Part shown: in pieces, positions 9,038 to 19,065 of the stretch
Layout of the letters: the number at the start of each line of letters is the position of its first letter
Numbering within the stretch: the stretch's first letter is position 1
From: Selaginella moellendorffii
Taxonomy: Eukaryota; Streptophyta; Lycopodiopsida; Selaginellales; Selaginellaceae
DNA length: 20,000 bases
Direction of reading: 5' to 3'
Assembly: GCF_000143415.4 (NCBI RefSeq)
Contig: NW_003314355.1
Span: 46,039 to 66,038, forward strand
Position numbers and translations under genes: made by a program
Notes under the pieces: generated by a model
Seen by the model: the letters and a program-made list of their open reading frames with translations, nothing else
Told to the model about the DNA's origin: nothing
Databases searched by the model: none

Positions 9038-11991
9038 ACACTCCCACGTGTCATGTGTTGGTCCTTTTGGGTCCCTTTTTGGAGCCTCGCCTTTTGCTCG
9101 CTTCGTGCTCGTTCCTCGAGCACTTCGTTGGGAGTTCCACTCCCGCTCTTGACTTTTCAAGTCGGAGCTTTTGGTCCAAACGTGTTACGCTCGTTTGGCT
9201 CTCGCTTCGGCCACTACCATGTGGCGCCCTTCCAGCTCCACTTTGGGGCCTAGGGATTTTGTGTCTCACAACTCCACCACCCATAGACAAAGTTCGATGT
9301 CCTCATCGAACGGTAAACCCTTTCATAAAGTAACACCCACATGTGTTACCATTTCCATCTTTGGCACCTAGCCAATCTTTGTCTATGGTTTGACATCAAA
9401 GGCTCACCATGCCTTGTCCATCCTTTAAGGAGCGTAGTCTCTCCAATTTAGAGACTGATTGGACCACATGTAATGGTTCATCCTTTTATTGGTTTAGTTC
9501 TCGCTAAACCTCTTAGAGACCCTTCTCTAAGTCAATCCCACTACTCCTTCTCGAGTAGTCTCAATTTCCATCGATATAACCTTTGCACTTTGGAACTTTG
9601 AATTTTGACTTCTTGGAGTCAATTTCTTAGGTGTCTCCGACACCTTGCCTTGCACCTTTTGTGCAACTCCACTTCCCATCCTAGGAAGTTCTCTACTCGA
9701 GGGCACCATCATCCTCTCTTCTATTTCGTGCCAAAGTTCCAGTTATCATACTTTGTGCTAGGGCTGTTCATGGCCCTATCATTTGGCTACCTTACCGCTC
9801 CCTCCCTTGGAGCTTCCACTTTTGCCAAATCGGAGCATTTCGGAATCCCTCCTTGGAAACACACTTCCTTTCCCGCAACTTGTTAGCGTCCAACACATTA
9901 GTGTTCCTCGCCTAACTTTGTCACTTGGATTCCTTCCAAGGGATTCCACGGCCCTATCTTGGCCACTCATCTTTTGCTCCTATCCGTTGATTGTTGCACC
10001 AAGCAACATCGAATCTCTACCTCCCTCCTTGAGGTATTGTTTCGGTTCCATAGCAAAGACTCTTCTTTGCCAAGTCCGGAGGACGTTCACCCCTAGTACG
10101 TCTCTTTAGCATCTTCTGCTATGGGCTCTATCCACGGCCCAACTTCGTGACCCTCCCATGGGTCTTTTATAGAGACTACTTTCCTCGGACTCACTATGCC
10201 ATCGCACGGTCATAGTTTATTTCCCTTAGGTGCTCTTCCCACTTGGTTATCACGACCAAGCAACACCACCTTAAACAGTTCAATTTCAACATTTTGAACC
10301 AGGAACTTCATTCCTTAGCCAACCAAGGACCTTGTCCTTATCTGGCCATAAGATCACCTAGTGATCTCACCTTGGCACCTTAACAGAGTTGCCAAGAGGT
10401 ACTTGGTTTTCTAGACCTCCAAGTTGTTGACTATAACCCCGGGGGCATCCCCCACACTTGGCGGTGCACCCAAGCTAGCCCTTACGGCCAAGGGTTCATA
10501 GCAACTGAGATTAGGTGTCCCCATCTCACTCACCACGACCTTGGTGCCACTTGCACCAAAGTGTTCAAGTTAGATATGCTGAGCTTTCACACTAAGCAAT
10601 CTAACCGTGCATCACGACTCCGAGGCATCCCTCGCTTGGCGGTGTGCCCAAACCAGTCTCCCCACTGAGAGTCCATGACCACCGAAATATGAGTGTCCTC
10701 ATATTCCAAACCATCACCACGCCCTAGTGATTTGGGACTCGAACCCAAGCACTAGAGGGTCGGGACTCGAACCCAACCTCCGTATATGCATCTACGGATG
10801 GCATCACACAAGATGCCTGGCGTGACTCCCCACGCCGGTGCACCAACTTATTTTTAAAGCGCGCTACTGATCACAGCTTAGGAACCTAGTTCCTCCACAC
10901 TGCCAAGTCCTCTCACTTGACATGTCTGTGATCATGCATGGACTCTTCCATGCTTGGCCCCATGGCCCACCCTTTTTGAAGTTATCACCTTCAACTAGGG
11001 TCTTTGTTCCCCCGACGTGCCAATCTCACTTGGCAAGTTCTCCGACCATTGTAACATGGTTCCTGCATAAGCGTGAAAGTCCTTGACCATCGACTTTCGT
11101 TCAAAGCCCTCTCTTTGAACACTCGGGAACTACTTCCCTAACCTTGATAACCTTGCCTCATGGCAAGTTTCAAGACCACGCTTCTGCTGCGCCACTCTGA
11201 TTTCGCGCATTCCATGAACCATTTACACTTGGCCTTTCTAGGTACTACGCTACCTAGAATCGTCTTTGGGAACCTTGAAGGAACTCTATCCCTCAGCTTG
11301 CTAAGGCCTCCCTTTTTGCAAGCCTTCCAAATGCCATATAGTCTAACATGGACAATTCCATGTTTTAGACTCTCCATGGCATCACGGTTGCTAGCGGCAA
11401 AACCCTTGAGCCCCCACTTGATTTTCCACTCCCAGCTGGCATAACCAACCTTGGTTATGCCCTTTGATTTCTATGGTTCAGTTCCATCCCAACACCACTT
11501 GCCTTTGGCTTCACACCTTTCCTTCGGTCATTCTCCTCCAGACCAGGAGGATAGCTTTGCACTTTCTTTCATGCCTTAGCAAGTATTCTTAGGGATGAAC
11601 CTACCCAATAGCCCAGGGAGTGGTTCCTCAATCCGGGTATGCTCAGCTTATAATCCCACACACTGGGGTTACATTGTTGCTTATGGGCCTTTACATGCCT
11701 ATCACTAGCCTTGCCAAAATTCCATTTTTGGCTTTGTCCAACTTGGGTAGACAGTCCTCTCCTGTCTCCGCAACCTTGAACATTTGGATAGCACCTTCTA
11801 TCCATCATTCGCTAGGGACTTAGTCCCTTGGGCTTTTTCCATTGCCCTCGCGACATCAAACACCACCTCTTGGTGTTCTAGAGTGTTCGGGTGTCCCAAT
11901 GACGGCTTCCTTGACAATGAATATTTCCTTTCATGACATTGACTTGCTATATCGCAACATAAGCAATTTATCCCCCGTAAGGGTATATCTA

Positions 11992-12014
11992 ACTTCTTTA
12001 TACCATTAAGAAGT
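11992..12014. repeat. Rebuilt hairpin in A2
   Basis: The arms are ACTTCTT (11992-11998) and AAGAAGT (12008-12014). The A1 equivalent pairs GACTTC (3413-3418) with GAAGTC (3428-3433). The outer G-C pair is gone, two inner T-A pairs are gained and the total length changes, yet a stem is retained. Confidence 0.7.
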
Positions 12015-13307
12015 CTTGGGTAGTTACCTTCTACCCGCTTAACCAATTATCTTGCACCTCTTGCTTAGTTGCCCCATAACTGTCAAGTCTTACAACTCAT
12101 TGCTTGGTGCTTTCACACCTCCATCATTATCTGGGTCACCACACTCCAACTGCATGCTCTGCAGCTTAGGCTATGCTATTCCCATTTCCATTGGGATTCC
12201 TTTGGCAAGGGGTTCTCATGAACCCACCAACATAGCCTCAAGGTATCACACCTTGGCACATTTGGTGTCTCCACACCATCGGCTCCACGAGCCTACCTCT
12301 ATGACACTTTTTCTTTGTGTCTAAGTCTTTGCCAAGACCAATACCGCTCTTTCTCATGCCAACCATTGTTAGCACGGCACCATAGAGGTCACACACAACT
12401 TTGTGTCAAAGTTGTTTTCTATTTGGGAACACCTTTCCCATAACTTTAGCATGGCATATTTTGCCATTGATGAGATACCCTCTGTTCTCATCCTTGGATC
12501 CTATGATCCCCCCCCCATCCTTTGTGGGGTACAACACACCCCAGTCCAAATGCTTCCATCAGTCCTTTTAGGACCATCCGTTGACTCTACTTGAGTCATC
12601 CAGCAATTTTGGACTTGGTTAATCCACAGACCCGTAAGGTCCTACTTGTGAGGCACTAGCTCACTGGAATACACTTCTTGCATTCCTGTCCTACTCAAAA
12701 GGACTATTTTCACAAGTGTTACTCCGACACTTGATTTTGTTCTCTGGGGGCAACCTTTGCCCCTTAGGACTACTTGTCCATGTGATGAGAACACAAACTC
12801 ATCCACTTAATACACCCCCAACTCCTTGGGTTGTTCCAGCATTTATTAGAGGTAGCCCCGGCTACCTTTTCAAGGACTTGAGTCCTCTTCCGTATTTGAC
12901 CTCCCACGGTCATTACTTCTGGTCTCACTTTCATGAGCACCAACCTCAACTATGTGAGGAAAATCTTGTGACTCCTTTATTGCTTTGGAGTCTTTATCTT
13001 TCCCGTGATCCCAACTGTAGTTGTTTACCACAACTACATTAGCCAGTTTGCTAAGTCAAACGCTCATCTGGATCACATCCTCAACTCTTTGAGGAAAACC
13101 ATATACTGTTCCCAAGATCCCAAAGTCGTTCCATTATTGGCCCTTTTCTATCCACCACCTCGTCTACAAGTTCACACATGAACTGTAGTGGAGAGCCATG
13201 TCTTCCCGACTTGCTACTCCTCAAGGATAGGCCCACTCCTCGGACCTTCCGATGCCAACACTAGTGGTGATATACTTGAGCACCAATAAAAGTCGGACTA
13301 AGGAACA

Positions 13308-13319
13308 GCTCTGATACCA
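13308..13319 (-). promoter_or_regulatory. Primer-binding site of A2 (initiator tRNA-Met type)
   Basis: The minus strand reads TGGTATCAGAGC, the exact plant initiator tRNA-Met PBS, two bases after the CTACA end of the adjoining LTR2. Together with 4725-4736 it shows both elements lie on the minus strand. Confidence 0.88.
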
Positions 13320-13328
13320 AATGTAGCG

Positions 13329-13441
13329 CACGTGGTTTTGACCTTTTATCCTATGGTAATTTACCATAGGATAACACCACGAAGCGGAACCTAAACCCTC
13401 TTTGTGCCACGTGACAGATGCCACGTGTCACATGCCACGTG
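13329..13441. promoter_or_regulatory. Cluster of four CACGTG (G-box) sites, three phased at 14 bp
   Basis: CACGTG occurs at 13329, 13408, 13422 and 13436. The last three are exactly 14 bp apart in a tandem unit of the form TGCCACGTGNCANA. In plants G-boxes are bound by bZIP and bHLH factors, for example in ABA and light responses. The cluster lies near the sense-strand 3' end of the LTR, not in a typical U3 position, so a regulatory role is inference. Confidence 0.6.
13331..13381. repeat. Near-perfect palindrome with outer stem in LTR2
   Basis: The core arms are TTATCCTATGGTAA (13346-13359) and TTACCATAGGATAA (13361-13374), 14 bp each with a one-base centre. An outer stem CGTGGT (13331-13336) / ACCACG (13376-13381) encloses it. 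It lies 9 bp inside the LTR end that faces the PBS. Confidence 0.88.
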
Positions 13442-14129
13442 TCCACAGGAACCCGAGGTTCAGGGCCTTGGGCCACTGAACGAAGGAACGGTGCCAAACT
13501 CCCAAGCGTGACGCCAAGGAGTGATGGAACCGGACCACCGAGCAACTCCCGAGCATATAGCCCAAGGAGCGAAGGGACAGGGGCCCGGAGCGACTTGGAA
13601 CAGTCCTAGAGCAACCAGCATCCCAATGCCAGGACCAGCACGCAAAACGGAGCCAAACGGAGTCTGGCGCTATTTCGGCATACCGGTGGCCTAACGCGAG
13701 GATATGGGTACTCCACCAACTAGCATGGAATGGAACTTGGGCTTAGACCCAAGCCGGACGCAGAACAAGGACAGGCACGCAAGCGGGAGCTAGACTATGC
13801 CTCAGGTTGGTCGGCCATGCCCGACCTACCCACTATCCCTACTATACATTTGGAACCCCCCATAGCCCCCCCCCCCTTGAGGAACACACGCTTTGGGCTT
13901 TCACCCCAAGCCTCCCTTAGTATCAGGAGTTAGTCTCTGGGACAAGCTTAAAACTTACTAAATATGGAATGTCCTTAGAATGTGAATTTGGACACAGGAC
14001 GAACACCATTGTGTTCAGGCCGACCTCTACATTCCGTAGATATGCCAAATGAGCGAATCTAGACACTTTCCATAAATAGCATTTGGGACCGAAATGAGAC
14101 TAACACAAAGGGCATGATAGCGAGGGTGT

Positions 14130-14399
14130 TTGGCAGACACGGTAAGCTATCATGTAGCGATATTGAGGGACCAATCTCAATACGCGAGGGTTCTTGTCAA
14201 GCCAGTGCAAGACAGAGCAAAAGAGAACTAAAAAGCCAGGCCAAGTATGCTTGGCTGAATAGACACTTAGGAATTCCGTCCTTATGCTCATCCGGCCAAG
14301 TACAGATGCAAAGTCCAGTTTACTAACACTTGAACAAGAGGGGCTGATAAAGGGTCCAGCAATACCGACCTCCTGCCATCGTGGCAGTAAGGAAAGAGT
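14130..14399. repeat. Left arm of ~270-bp inverted repeat flanking gag-pol
   Basis: It is the reverse complement of 19730-20000 with roughly 20 differences by eye. Homology ends sharply at AGAGT (14399). It continues to the right edge of the window on the other copy, so the true repeat may be longer. Confidence 0.92.
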
Positions 14400-17300
14400 C
14401 CACGAGTGGTCATCTCCTGCTAGAGATGCTGCGGAAGGGGCTGAGGCCGAGTCAGAGGAGGAAGAGCCAGATGCTGCGGCATTGCAGCGTACGGCTCAGG
14501 AAGTTGAAATCGAGAATTTGCGAAGGGAGATTCGCAAATTGAAGAAGGAGAACAAGAAGAGGAAGAAAGAAGCTGAGGCAGCTAAACCAGCTAAGCCTAA
14601 GCAACCGGACTCCTCTTCGAGTTCTGAGGACGATGAAGTTCTGCAGCCGCCCCCGGTTGCACGAGTTTCAAAGTTCAAGCCTCCGAAACCGCCTAATTTC
14701 AGAGGCATGCGGGACTATCAGGTTTTGGAAGACTGGGTCTACGATATGGAGAACTACTTCATAGCGGCAGACGTAGATGATCGTACGAAAGTTGCGTGCG
14801 CGCAATCCTTTCTCACCGATCATGCCAAAACTTGGTGGCGCCAGGTGTGTGCTGAAAAAGGGCAGACTAGAAGTTGGACCAAGATGCGGTCTCGTATCCG
14901 TAAGGAATACTTGCCGGATGATCTTGGTCTGAGACTTCGCGCAGAGCTGCGGCGGTTAAAGCAGCGAGGGGACCTTATGCATTACGTTAATGCGTTTGCT
15001 CAGAAGCGCATTATGATTGCAAATATGAGTGACGAAGATGCTCGGAGTTATTTCCTGGAGGGTTTAAGTTCACTTTCTCGAAATGAGATTTTGAAGTTTA
15101 AGCCGAAGACGTACCTGGAGTGTAAGGAGGCAGCACAGCAAGTTGCCTTTAGTCACTCGCTCATAGAACAATATCAGCAATCGTATGCTGGTAATTCGGA
15201 CAAGAATAAAAATTCTGGGAATAAGCTAGGTGATCGGAAACAAAGGGTGGAAAGTAGATACCGCCCTGGGGGCTCACAAGCTACGGTGAATAAAGGTGGT
15301 GGTGGTTGGAGACCACCAGCAGCTTCTTCTGGTCCTAGGCCCTCTGTTCCTCCTCCTGGTGGGTACAAGCAGCAGCAACCTACAAAACCTGCTCCTAGCG
15401 GAACGGGTAGTGTGGGCCATTGCTTCCATTGTGGAGAGTCGGGACATAGGTCCTCGGAATGTCCCAACAAGCATAAGACAAGGTCTCGGGTTAATGTCAT
15501 GCGGGAAGACGGTGGTGGCGAAGCCGAAGGGGTTGACGAGTTGGTCAATGCAGACTATGAGGAAGAGGAGGTGAGTAACTTTTGTTGCTTTCCTCAAGCT
15601 TTTCTTGCAGTCAATGCAAACACTGATCCGTTGATGTATCTGGTAGGCTTTGTCCGTGGACACCGAATCCGAGTGATGATTGACACGGGAGCTACGCACA
15701 GTGTGATATCCGAAGACTTAGTTAAGTTGTTAGGATTGAATGCTGAGCAAATGTCGCCTATGCACTTCCGGTTTGCGGAAGGTGGGCAAGTAGCCAGAAA
15801 GTTTGTGAGTGATGTTCCAATAAAGATATCCAAGTGGAAAGAAAGAGTGGACTTGGTAGTGTTGAAGATACCAGATTTTCAGATGGTGTTTGGTATGGAT
15901 TTCTTCAACAAGTATATAAAAGGGATTTATGGTGCTGGACAAAGTCGTATCACGTTGAAGTCAGAAGGACATCCTGATGTATCCTTTCAGTTGCAAAAGC
16001 GTTCCTCAAAAGATTGGGATGCAAAGTTCCTGACTGCGAGGGCCGCTCAAAAAGCAACTAAGAGGGGATGTCAAACCTTTTGGGTTCAAGTGATGGAAGC
16101 TGAGGGTATTGGTGACTCAGTACGAATCGGCGACGGGGTTGATCCTGTACCAAAAAGGATATTGGAGTTGTTGGCGAGGAATCAGGATATCTTTCCGAAG
16201 GATTTGCCGCCAGGGCTACCTCCTAGCCGTGAGGTTGATCATCGGATTGAGATTATTCCGGGTTCTAAACCACCTACGAAAGCTCCATATCGGTTGAACA
16301 TCAAGGAGATGGCTGAACTCAAGAAGCAACTCACGGAGCTTCTTGACAAAGGTCATATCCGACCAAGCAAGTCACCTTATGGAGCGCCAGTCCTTTTTGT
16401 TATGAAAAAGGATGGAATCATGAGGATGTGTATTGACTATCGGGCACTCAACAAGATCACGGTTAAAAACAGTTATCCTTTGCCTCGCATTGATGACTTG
16501 TTTGACCAACTCTTAAAGGCTAAGTATTTTACGCGACTTGATTTGCGGTCCGGGTATCATCAGATACGGGTGGCAGATCAGGATGTAGAGAAGACAGCCT
16601 TTAAGACTCGGTATGGATCTTATGAGTTCCTTGTCATGCCATTTGGATTATGCAATGCTCCGGCAACGTTCAGCACTATGATGGATAGAATATTCGGAGA
16701 TTACTTGGATGCATTTGTTGTCCTGTATATTGACGATGTTCTAGTCTTTAGTGAAACGTTGGAGGATCATTTGAAACACTTGGAGCTGGTGTTTCAGAAG
16801 TTGCGCGAACACAAACTGTATGCTAAGGAAAGTAAATGCGCTTTTGGACAATTGCGCGTAAACTTTCTCGGACATATAGTTGGTGGTGGCGTGATTGAGG
16901 TCGATCCAAAGAAGGTGGAAGCAGTGAAGTCCTGGGAAGTTCCGACCACTGTATCAGATGTTCGATCCTTTCTCGGTTTGGCGGGATACTATCGTAAGTT
17001 TGTCCGCAATTTTGCAAGGATTGCTCTTCCGTTGACTGAGTTGACGAAGAGTAGTATTCCGTTTCATTGGACACCAGTTTGCCAGCGTGCTTTTGCACGG
17101 TTGAAGGAGATCTTGACTACAGTTCCTGTTCTCAGGATCCCAGATCTTGATAAACCCTTCGAAGTGCATTGTGATGCATCTGGCTATGCTATTGGTGCCG
17201 TGTTGCAGCAAGATTGTGACAAAGCGGTTGGTGTTACGCTAAGGCGACATGGTTGTCCCGTTGCGTTCTATTCCAAGAAATTGGATGAGACCCAACGAAG

Positions 17301-19065
17301 ATGGCCAACGCATGAGAAAGAGATGTTTGCTATAGTGTCGGCCCTGGAACACTGGAGACACTACTTGGGTGGACATACCAAGGTTTATACAGATAGTAAC
17401 ACACTAAGCTACTTTGCTACGCAGCCTAAGCTTACGCCGAAGCAGGCTCGTTGGCAAGAGAAGCTTGCTAGATATGATATTGAAATCATATATAAACCTG
17501 GTAAAGACAATATTGTTCCGGATGCGTTGAGTCGTCAAGCTCAATTCCGGGCAATATCGGCAATCAGTTCGGAATGGTTGGAGGACGTTCGGGCTTCGTA
17601 TGGAAGAGATCCATTGGCGAAGACAATCTTACGCCGTGCGGAGTTGTCGAAGCAGAGCCCTGGTAGCGAAGCAGCAAAAGTTGCTAGTCGCACTAATGCG
17701 AAACTTCACTTCTCAGTTCGGGATGGGCTTATATTCTATAAGCAAGAAAGATTGTATCTTCCCTCTAAGGATCTTCAGCAGTTATTTCTGCGGGAACATC
17801 ACGATGTTCCAGCAGCAGGACATGGTGGACAACGAAAGACTCTGGCTTCATTGAAAAAGGGATTTTTCTGGTCTGGTATGGAAGATGATGTAGCGGACTA
17901 TGTCCGTTCCTGTCCTGTATGCCAGCAATGTAAGCGCAGAACTGAGAAGCAGGCTGGAAAGTTGCAGTGCATTCCAGCACCGGCATGGCCATTTCAAAGT
18001 GTGACACTTGATTTCGTCACTTGCTTGCCGAAGTCTAAGGGTTATGATACTTTGATGGTGGTTGTGGATCGGTTGTCAAAGATTGCACACTTCGTTCCAA
18101 CTGTGGGAACAGTAAATGCGAAACAAGCAGCAAAGCTCTTTTTCCATGAAGTAGTGCGGGTTCGTGGTCTTCCTGAAGAAATGATCTCAGATAGAGATTC
18201 GAGGTTTACGGGGAAGTTTTGGGGAACCCTGTTCCAGTTGTTTGGTACCAAGTTGAAGTTTAGTACGGCTTATCATCCTCAAACTGATGGGCAGACCGAA
18301 CGCGTGAATGCTCAAATTGAGGATTATCTGCGGTACTATGTCGCGGCGGACCAACGCGACTGGGTTGAGCATTTGGATACAGCAGAAATTTGTTATAACA
18401 ACACATTTCACAGCGCTATAGGCTGTTCTCCATGGGAGATGTTGCAAGGAAATGCTCGTGGGGTTCCTCAACAGATCGTTGTCCCGAAACCAATGACCGA
18501 AGTGTTGGTCCCAGCCGTGGAAACTTATGCAGAGCAGCTACGCCAAGGTTGGTCTAAAGCTACCGAGGTGATGGGCAAAGCTCAGGATAGGTATCGACGT
18601 GATAAAGATCAGCATCGTCGGGATGTATCCTATCAAGTGGGAGATCAGGTGTGGCTATCTTCCCGAAACTTGAACATTAAGGGTTCTCTGTCTCGGAAGC
18701 TCTTGCCGAGATATGTTGGACCCTATCGGGTGTTGCGGCGCATTGGTAATGTATCCTATCAGTTGGATCTTCCTGTGGAGATGTCCAATATTCATAATGT
18801 ATTTCATGCCAATCTCTTGGCTCCATACACCATGGATGATGCACATCAAGCGGAGATTCGTCCACCACCAGAAGTTGTGGATGGTGAACCTGAATATGAA
18901 GTGGAAGCTATTTTGGGTACACGCTGGCTTAAGCGTGCCAAACGTCGGGAGTATCTCGTTAAGTGGAAAGGTTACCCATCTTGTGAATCAACTTGGGAGC
19001 CTCTTAGTAATCTTACACATGCTCGTGAGCTTGTCACGACATATGAGAATCGTAATAAAGATTAG
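14284..19065 (+). CDS. Ty3/gypsy chromovirus gag-pro-pol polyprotein
   Basis: A single uninterrupted 1,593-codon frame encodes capsid and replication enzymes. In order: acidic/basic coiled-coil-like N-part (~55-100); gag (~135-290); CCHC zinc knuckle (380-393); protease DTGA (467-470); reverse transcriptase with YIDD (815-818); RNase H (~957-1090, TDSN near 1036); integrase HHCC finger (~1172-1213) and D-D-35-E core (D1243, D1303, E1339); GPY motif (1479-1481); C-terminal chromodomain (~1537-1590), which in chromoviruses directs integration to marked chromatin. All catalytic motifs look intact. The start is doubtful: the first 38 codons lie in the inverted LTR and true gag sequence begins about codon 39 (14398). 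The next Met is codon 142, inside gag. The authentic N-terminus is probably lost or replaced, so expression from this locus is uncertain. Confidence 0.93.
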   Translation: MLIRPSTDAKSSLLTLEQEGLIKGPAIPTSCHRGSKERVHEWSSPARDAAEGAEAESEEEEPDAAALQRTAQEVEIENLRREIRKLKKENKKRKKEAEAAKPAKPKQPDSSSSSEDDEVLQPPPVARVSKFKPPKPPNFRGMRDYQVLEDWVYDMENYFIAADVDDRTKVACAQSFLTDHAKTWWRQVCAEKGQTRSWTKMRSRIRKEYLPDDLGLRLRAELRRLKQRGDLMHYVNAFAQKRIMIANMSDEDARSYFLEGLSSLSRNEILKFKPKTYLECKEAAQQVAFSHSLIEQYQQSYAGNSDKNKNSGNKLGDRKQRVESRYRPGGSQATVNKGGGGWRPPAASSGPRPSVPPPGGYKQQQPTKPAPSGTGSVGHCFHCGESGHRSSECPNKHKTRSRVNVMREDGGGEAEGVDELVNADYEEEEVSNFCCFPQAFLAVNANTDPLMYLVGFVRGHRIRVMIDTGATHSVISEDLVKLLGLNAEQMSPMHFRFAEGGQVARKFVSDVPIKISKWKERVDLVVLKIPDFQMVFGMDFFNKYIKGIYGAGQSRITLKSEGHPDVSFQLQKRSSKDWDAKFLTARAAQKATKRGCQTFWVQVMEAEGIGDSVRIGDGVDPVPKRILELLARNQDIFPKDLPPGLPPSREVDHRIEIIPGSKPPTKAPYRLNIKEMAELKKQLTELLDKGHIRPSKSPYGAPVLFVMKKDGIMRMCIDYRALNKITVKNSYPLPRIDDLFDQLLKAKYFTRLDLRSGYHQIRVADQDVEKTAFKTRYGSYEFLVMPFGLCNAPATFSTMMDRIFGDYLDAFVVLYIDDVLVFSETLEDHLKHLELVFQKLREHKLYAKESKCAFGQLRVNFLGHIVGGGVIEVDPKKVEAVKSWEVPTTVSDVRSFLGLAGYYRKFVRNFARIALPLTELTKSSIPFHWTPVCQRAFARLKEILTTVPVLRIPDLDKPFEVHCDASGYAIGAVLQQDCDKAVGVTLRRHGCPVAFYSKKLDETQRRWPTHEKEMFAIVSALEHWRHYLGGHTKVYTDSNTLSYFATQPKLTPKQARWQEKLARYDIEIIYKPGKDNIVPDALSRQAQFRAISAISSEWLEDVRASYGRDPLAKTILRRAELSKQSPGSEAAKVASRTNAKLHFSVRDGLIFYKQERLYLPSKDLQQLFLREHHDVPAAGHGGQRKTLASLKKGFFWSGMEDDVADYVRSCPVCQQCKRRTEKQAGKLQCIPAPAWPFQSVTLDFVTCLPKSKGYDTLMVVVDRLSKIAHFVPTVGTVNAKQAAKLFFHEVVRVRGLPEEMISDRDSRFTGKFWGTLFQLFGTKLKFSTAYHPQTDGQTERVNAQIEDYLRYYVAADQRDWVEHLDTAEICYNNTFHSAIGCSPWEMLQGNARGVPQQIVVPKPMTEVLVPAVETYAEQLRQGWSKATEVMGKAQDRYRRDKDQHRRDVSYQVGDQVWLSSRNLNIKGSLSRKLLPRYVGPYRVLRRIGNVSYQLDLPVEMSNIHNVFHANLLAPYTMDDAHQAEIRPPPEVVDGEPEYEVEAILGTRWLKRAKRREYLVKWKGYPSCESTWEPLSNLTHARELVTTYENRNKD

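Larger units (their letters stand above)
7870..9270 (-). repeat. LTR1, truncated 3' LTR of A2
   Basis: It is collinear with 5031-6449 of the intact LTR1, starting at TCTCCAAGACT. The ~291 bp equivalent to 4740-5030 are missing, so the sense-strand 3' end of this LTR is lost at 7870. The right edge TCTCACA (9270) is intact and borders the A2 internal region. There are only a few substitutions relative to 4740-6449 outside the arrays. Array lengths differ. Confidence 0.8.
9271..13321 (-). mobile_element. Non-coding internal region of A2, hairpin array
   Basis: This is a collinear copy of 681-4739, offset ~8.58-8.59 kb, with scattered substitutions and a few small indels. It contains no retroelement coding motifs. 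Of the hairpins found first in A1, about 28 have altered loops and unaltered arms here; about seven lose pairing, for example those equivalent to 895-907, 2812-2823 and 3058-3071. Two gain or rebuild pairing: 12851-12866 is a perfect 6-bp stem where A1 has an A-C mismatch, and 11992-12014 has a shifted 7-bp stem. Confidence 0.8.
7870..14399 (-). mobile_element. Non-autonomous element A2, flanked by two different LTR types
   Basis: It comprises a truncated LTR1 (7870-9270), an internal region collinear with A1 (9271-13321), a PBS (13308-13319) and a different LTR (13322-14399) in the 5' LTR position. LTRs made by reverse transcription start identical, so unlike LTRs point to rearrangement after insertion, ectopic recombination between elements, or a misjoin. 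Both outer ends are broken, at 7870 and at 14399/14400 where the gypsy gag begins. It has no coding capacity. Confidence 0.7.
13322..14399 (-). repeat. LTR2 (chromovirus-type LTR), inverted relative to gag-pol and truncated
   Basis: The inner edge (TGTAGCG on the plus strand) directly abuts the A2 PBS. Its far part (14130-14399) is the reverse complement of 19730-20000, inside the 3' LTR of the downstream chromovirus, so it is the same LTR family on the opposite strand. The ~56 bp equivalent to 19674-19729 are missing at the joint with gag. Patches resemble LTR1 in the same orientation: 13688-13720 resembles 5341-5370, and 13838-13912 resembles 5668-5736, including the shared CGCTTTGGGCTTTCACCC. 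A C-run lies near 13870. No gene is present; short open frames here are not convincing. Confidence 0.72.

Noticed and set aside
681-13321. A simple 8.6-kb segmental tandem duplication
   Set aside because: The interiors and part of the LTRs repeat at this offset, but 6450-7869 is unique and the right-hand LTRs differ (LTR1 versus LTR2). Separate insertions plus rearrangement fit better.
13918-13929. Plus-strand PBS for the chromovirus
   Set aside because: TAGTATCAGGAG only loosely resembles TGGTATCAGAGC and lies within LTR2, not after an LTR end.
15174-15699. Minus-strand frames of 124-141 codons under gag
   Set aside because: They are shadows of the intact plus-strand gag-pol frame and have no recognisable motif.
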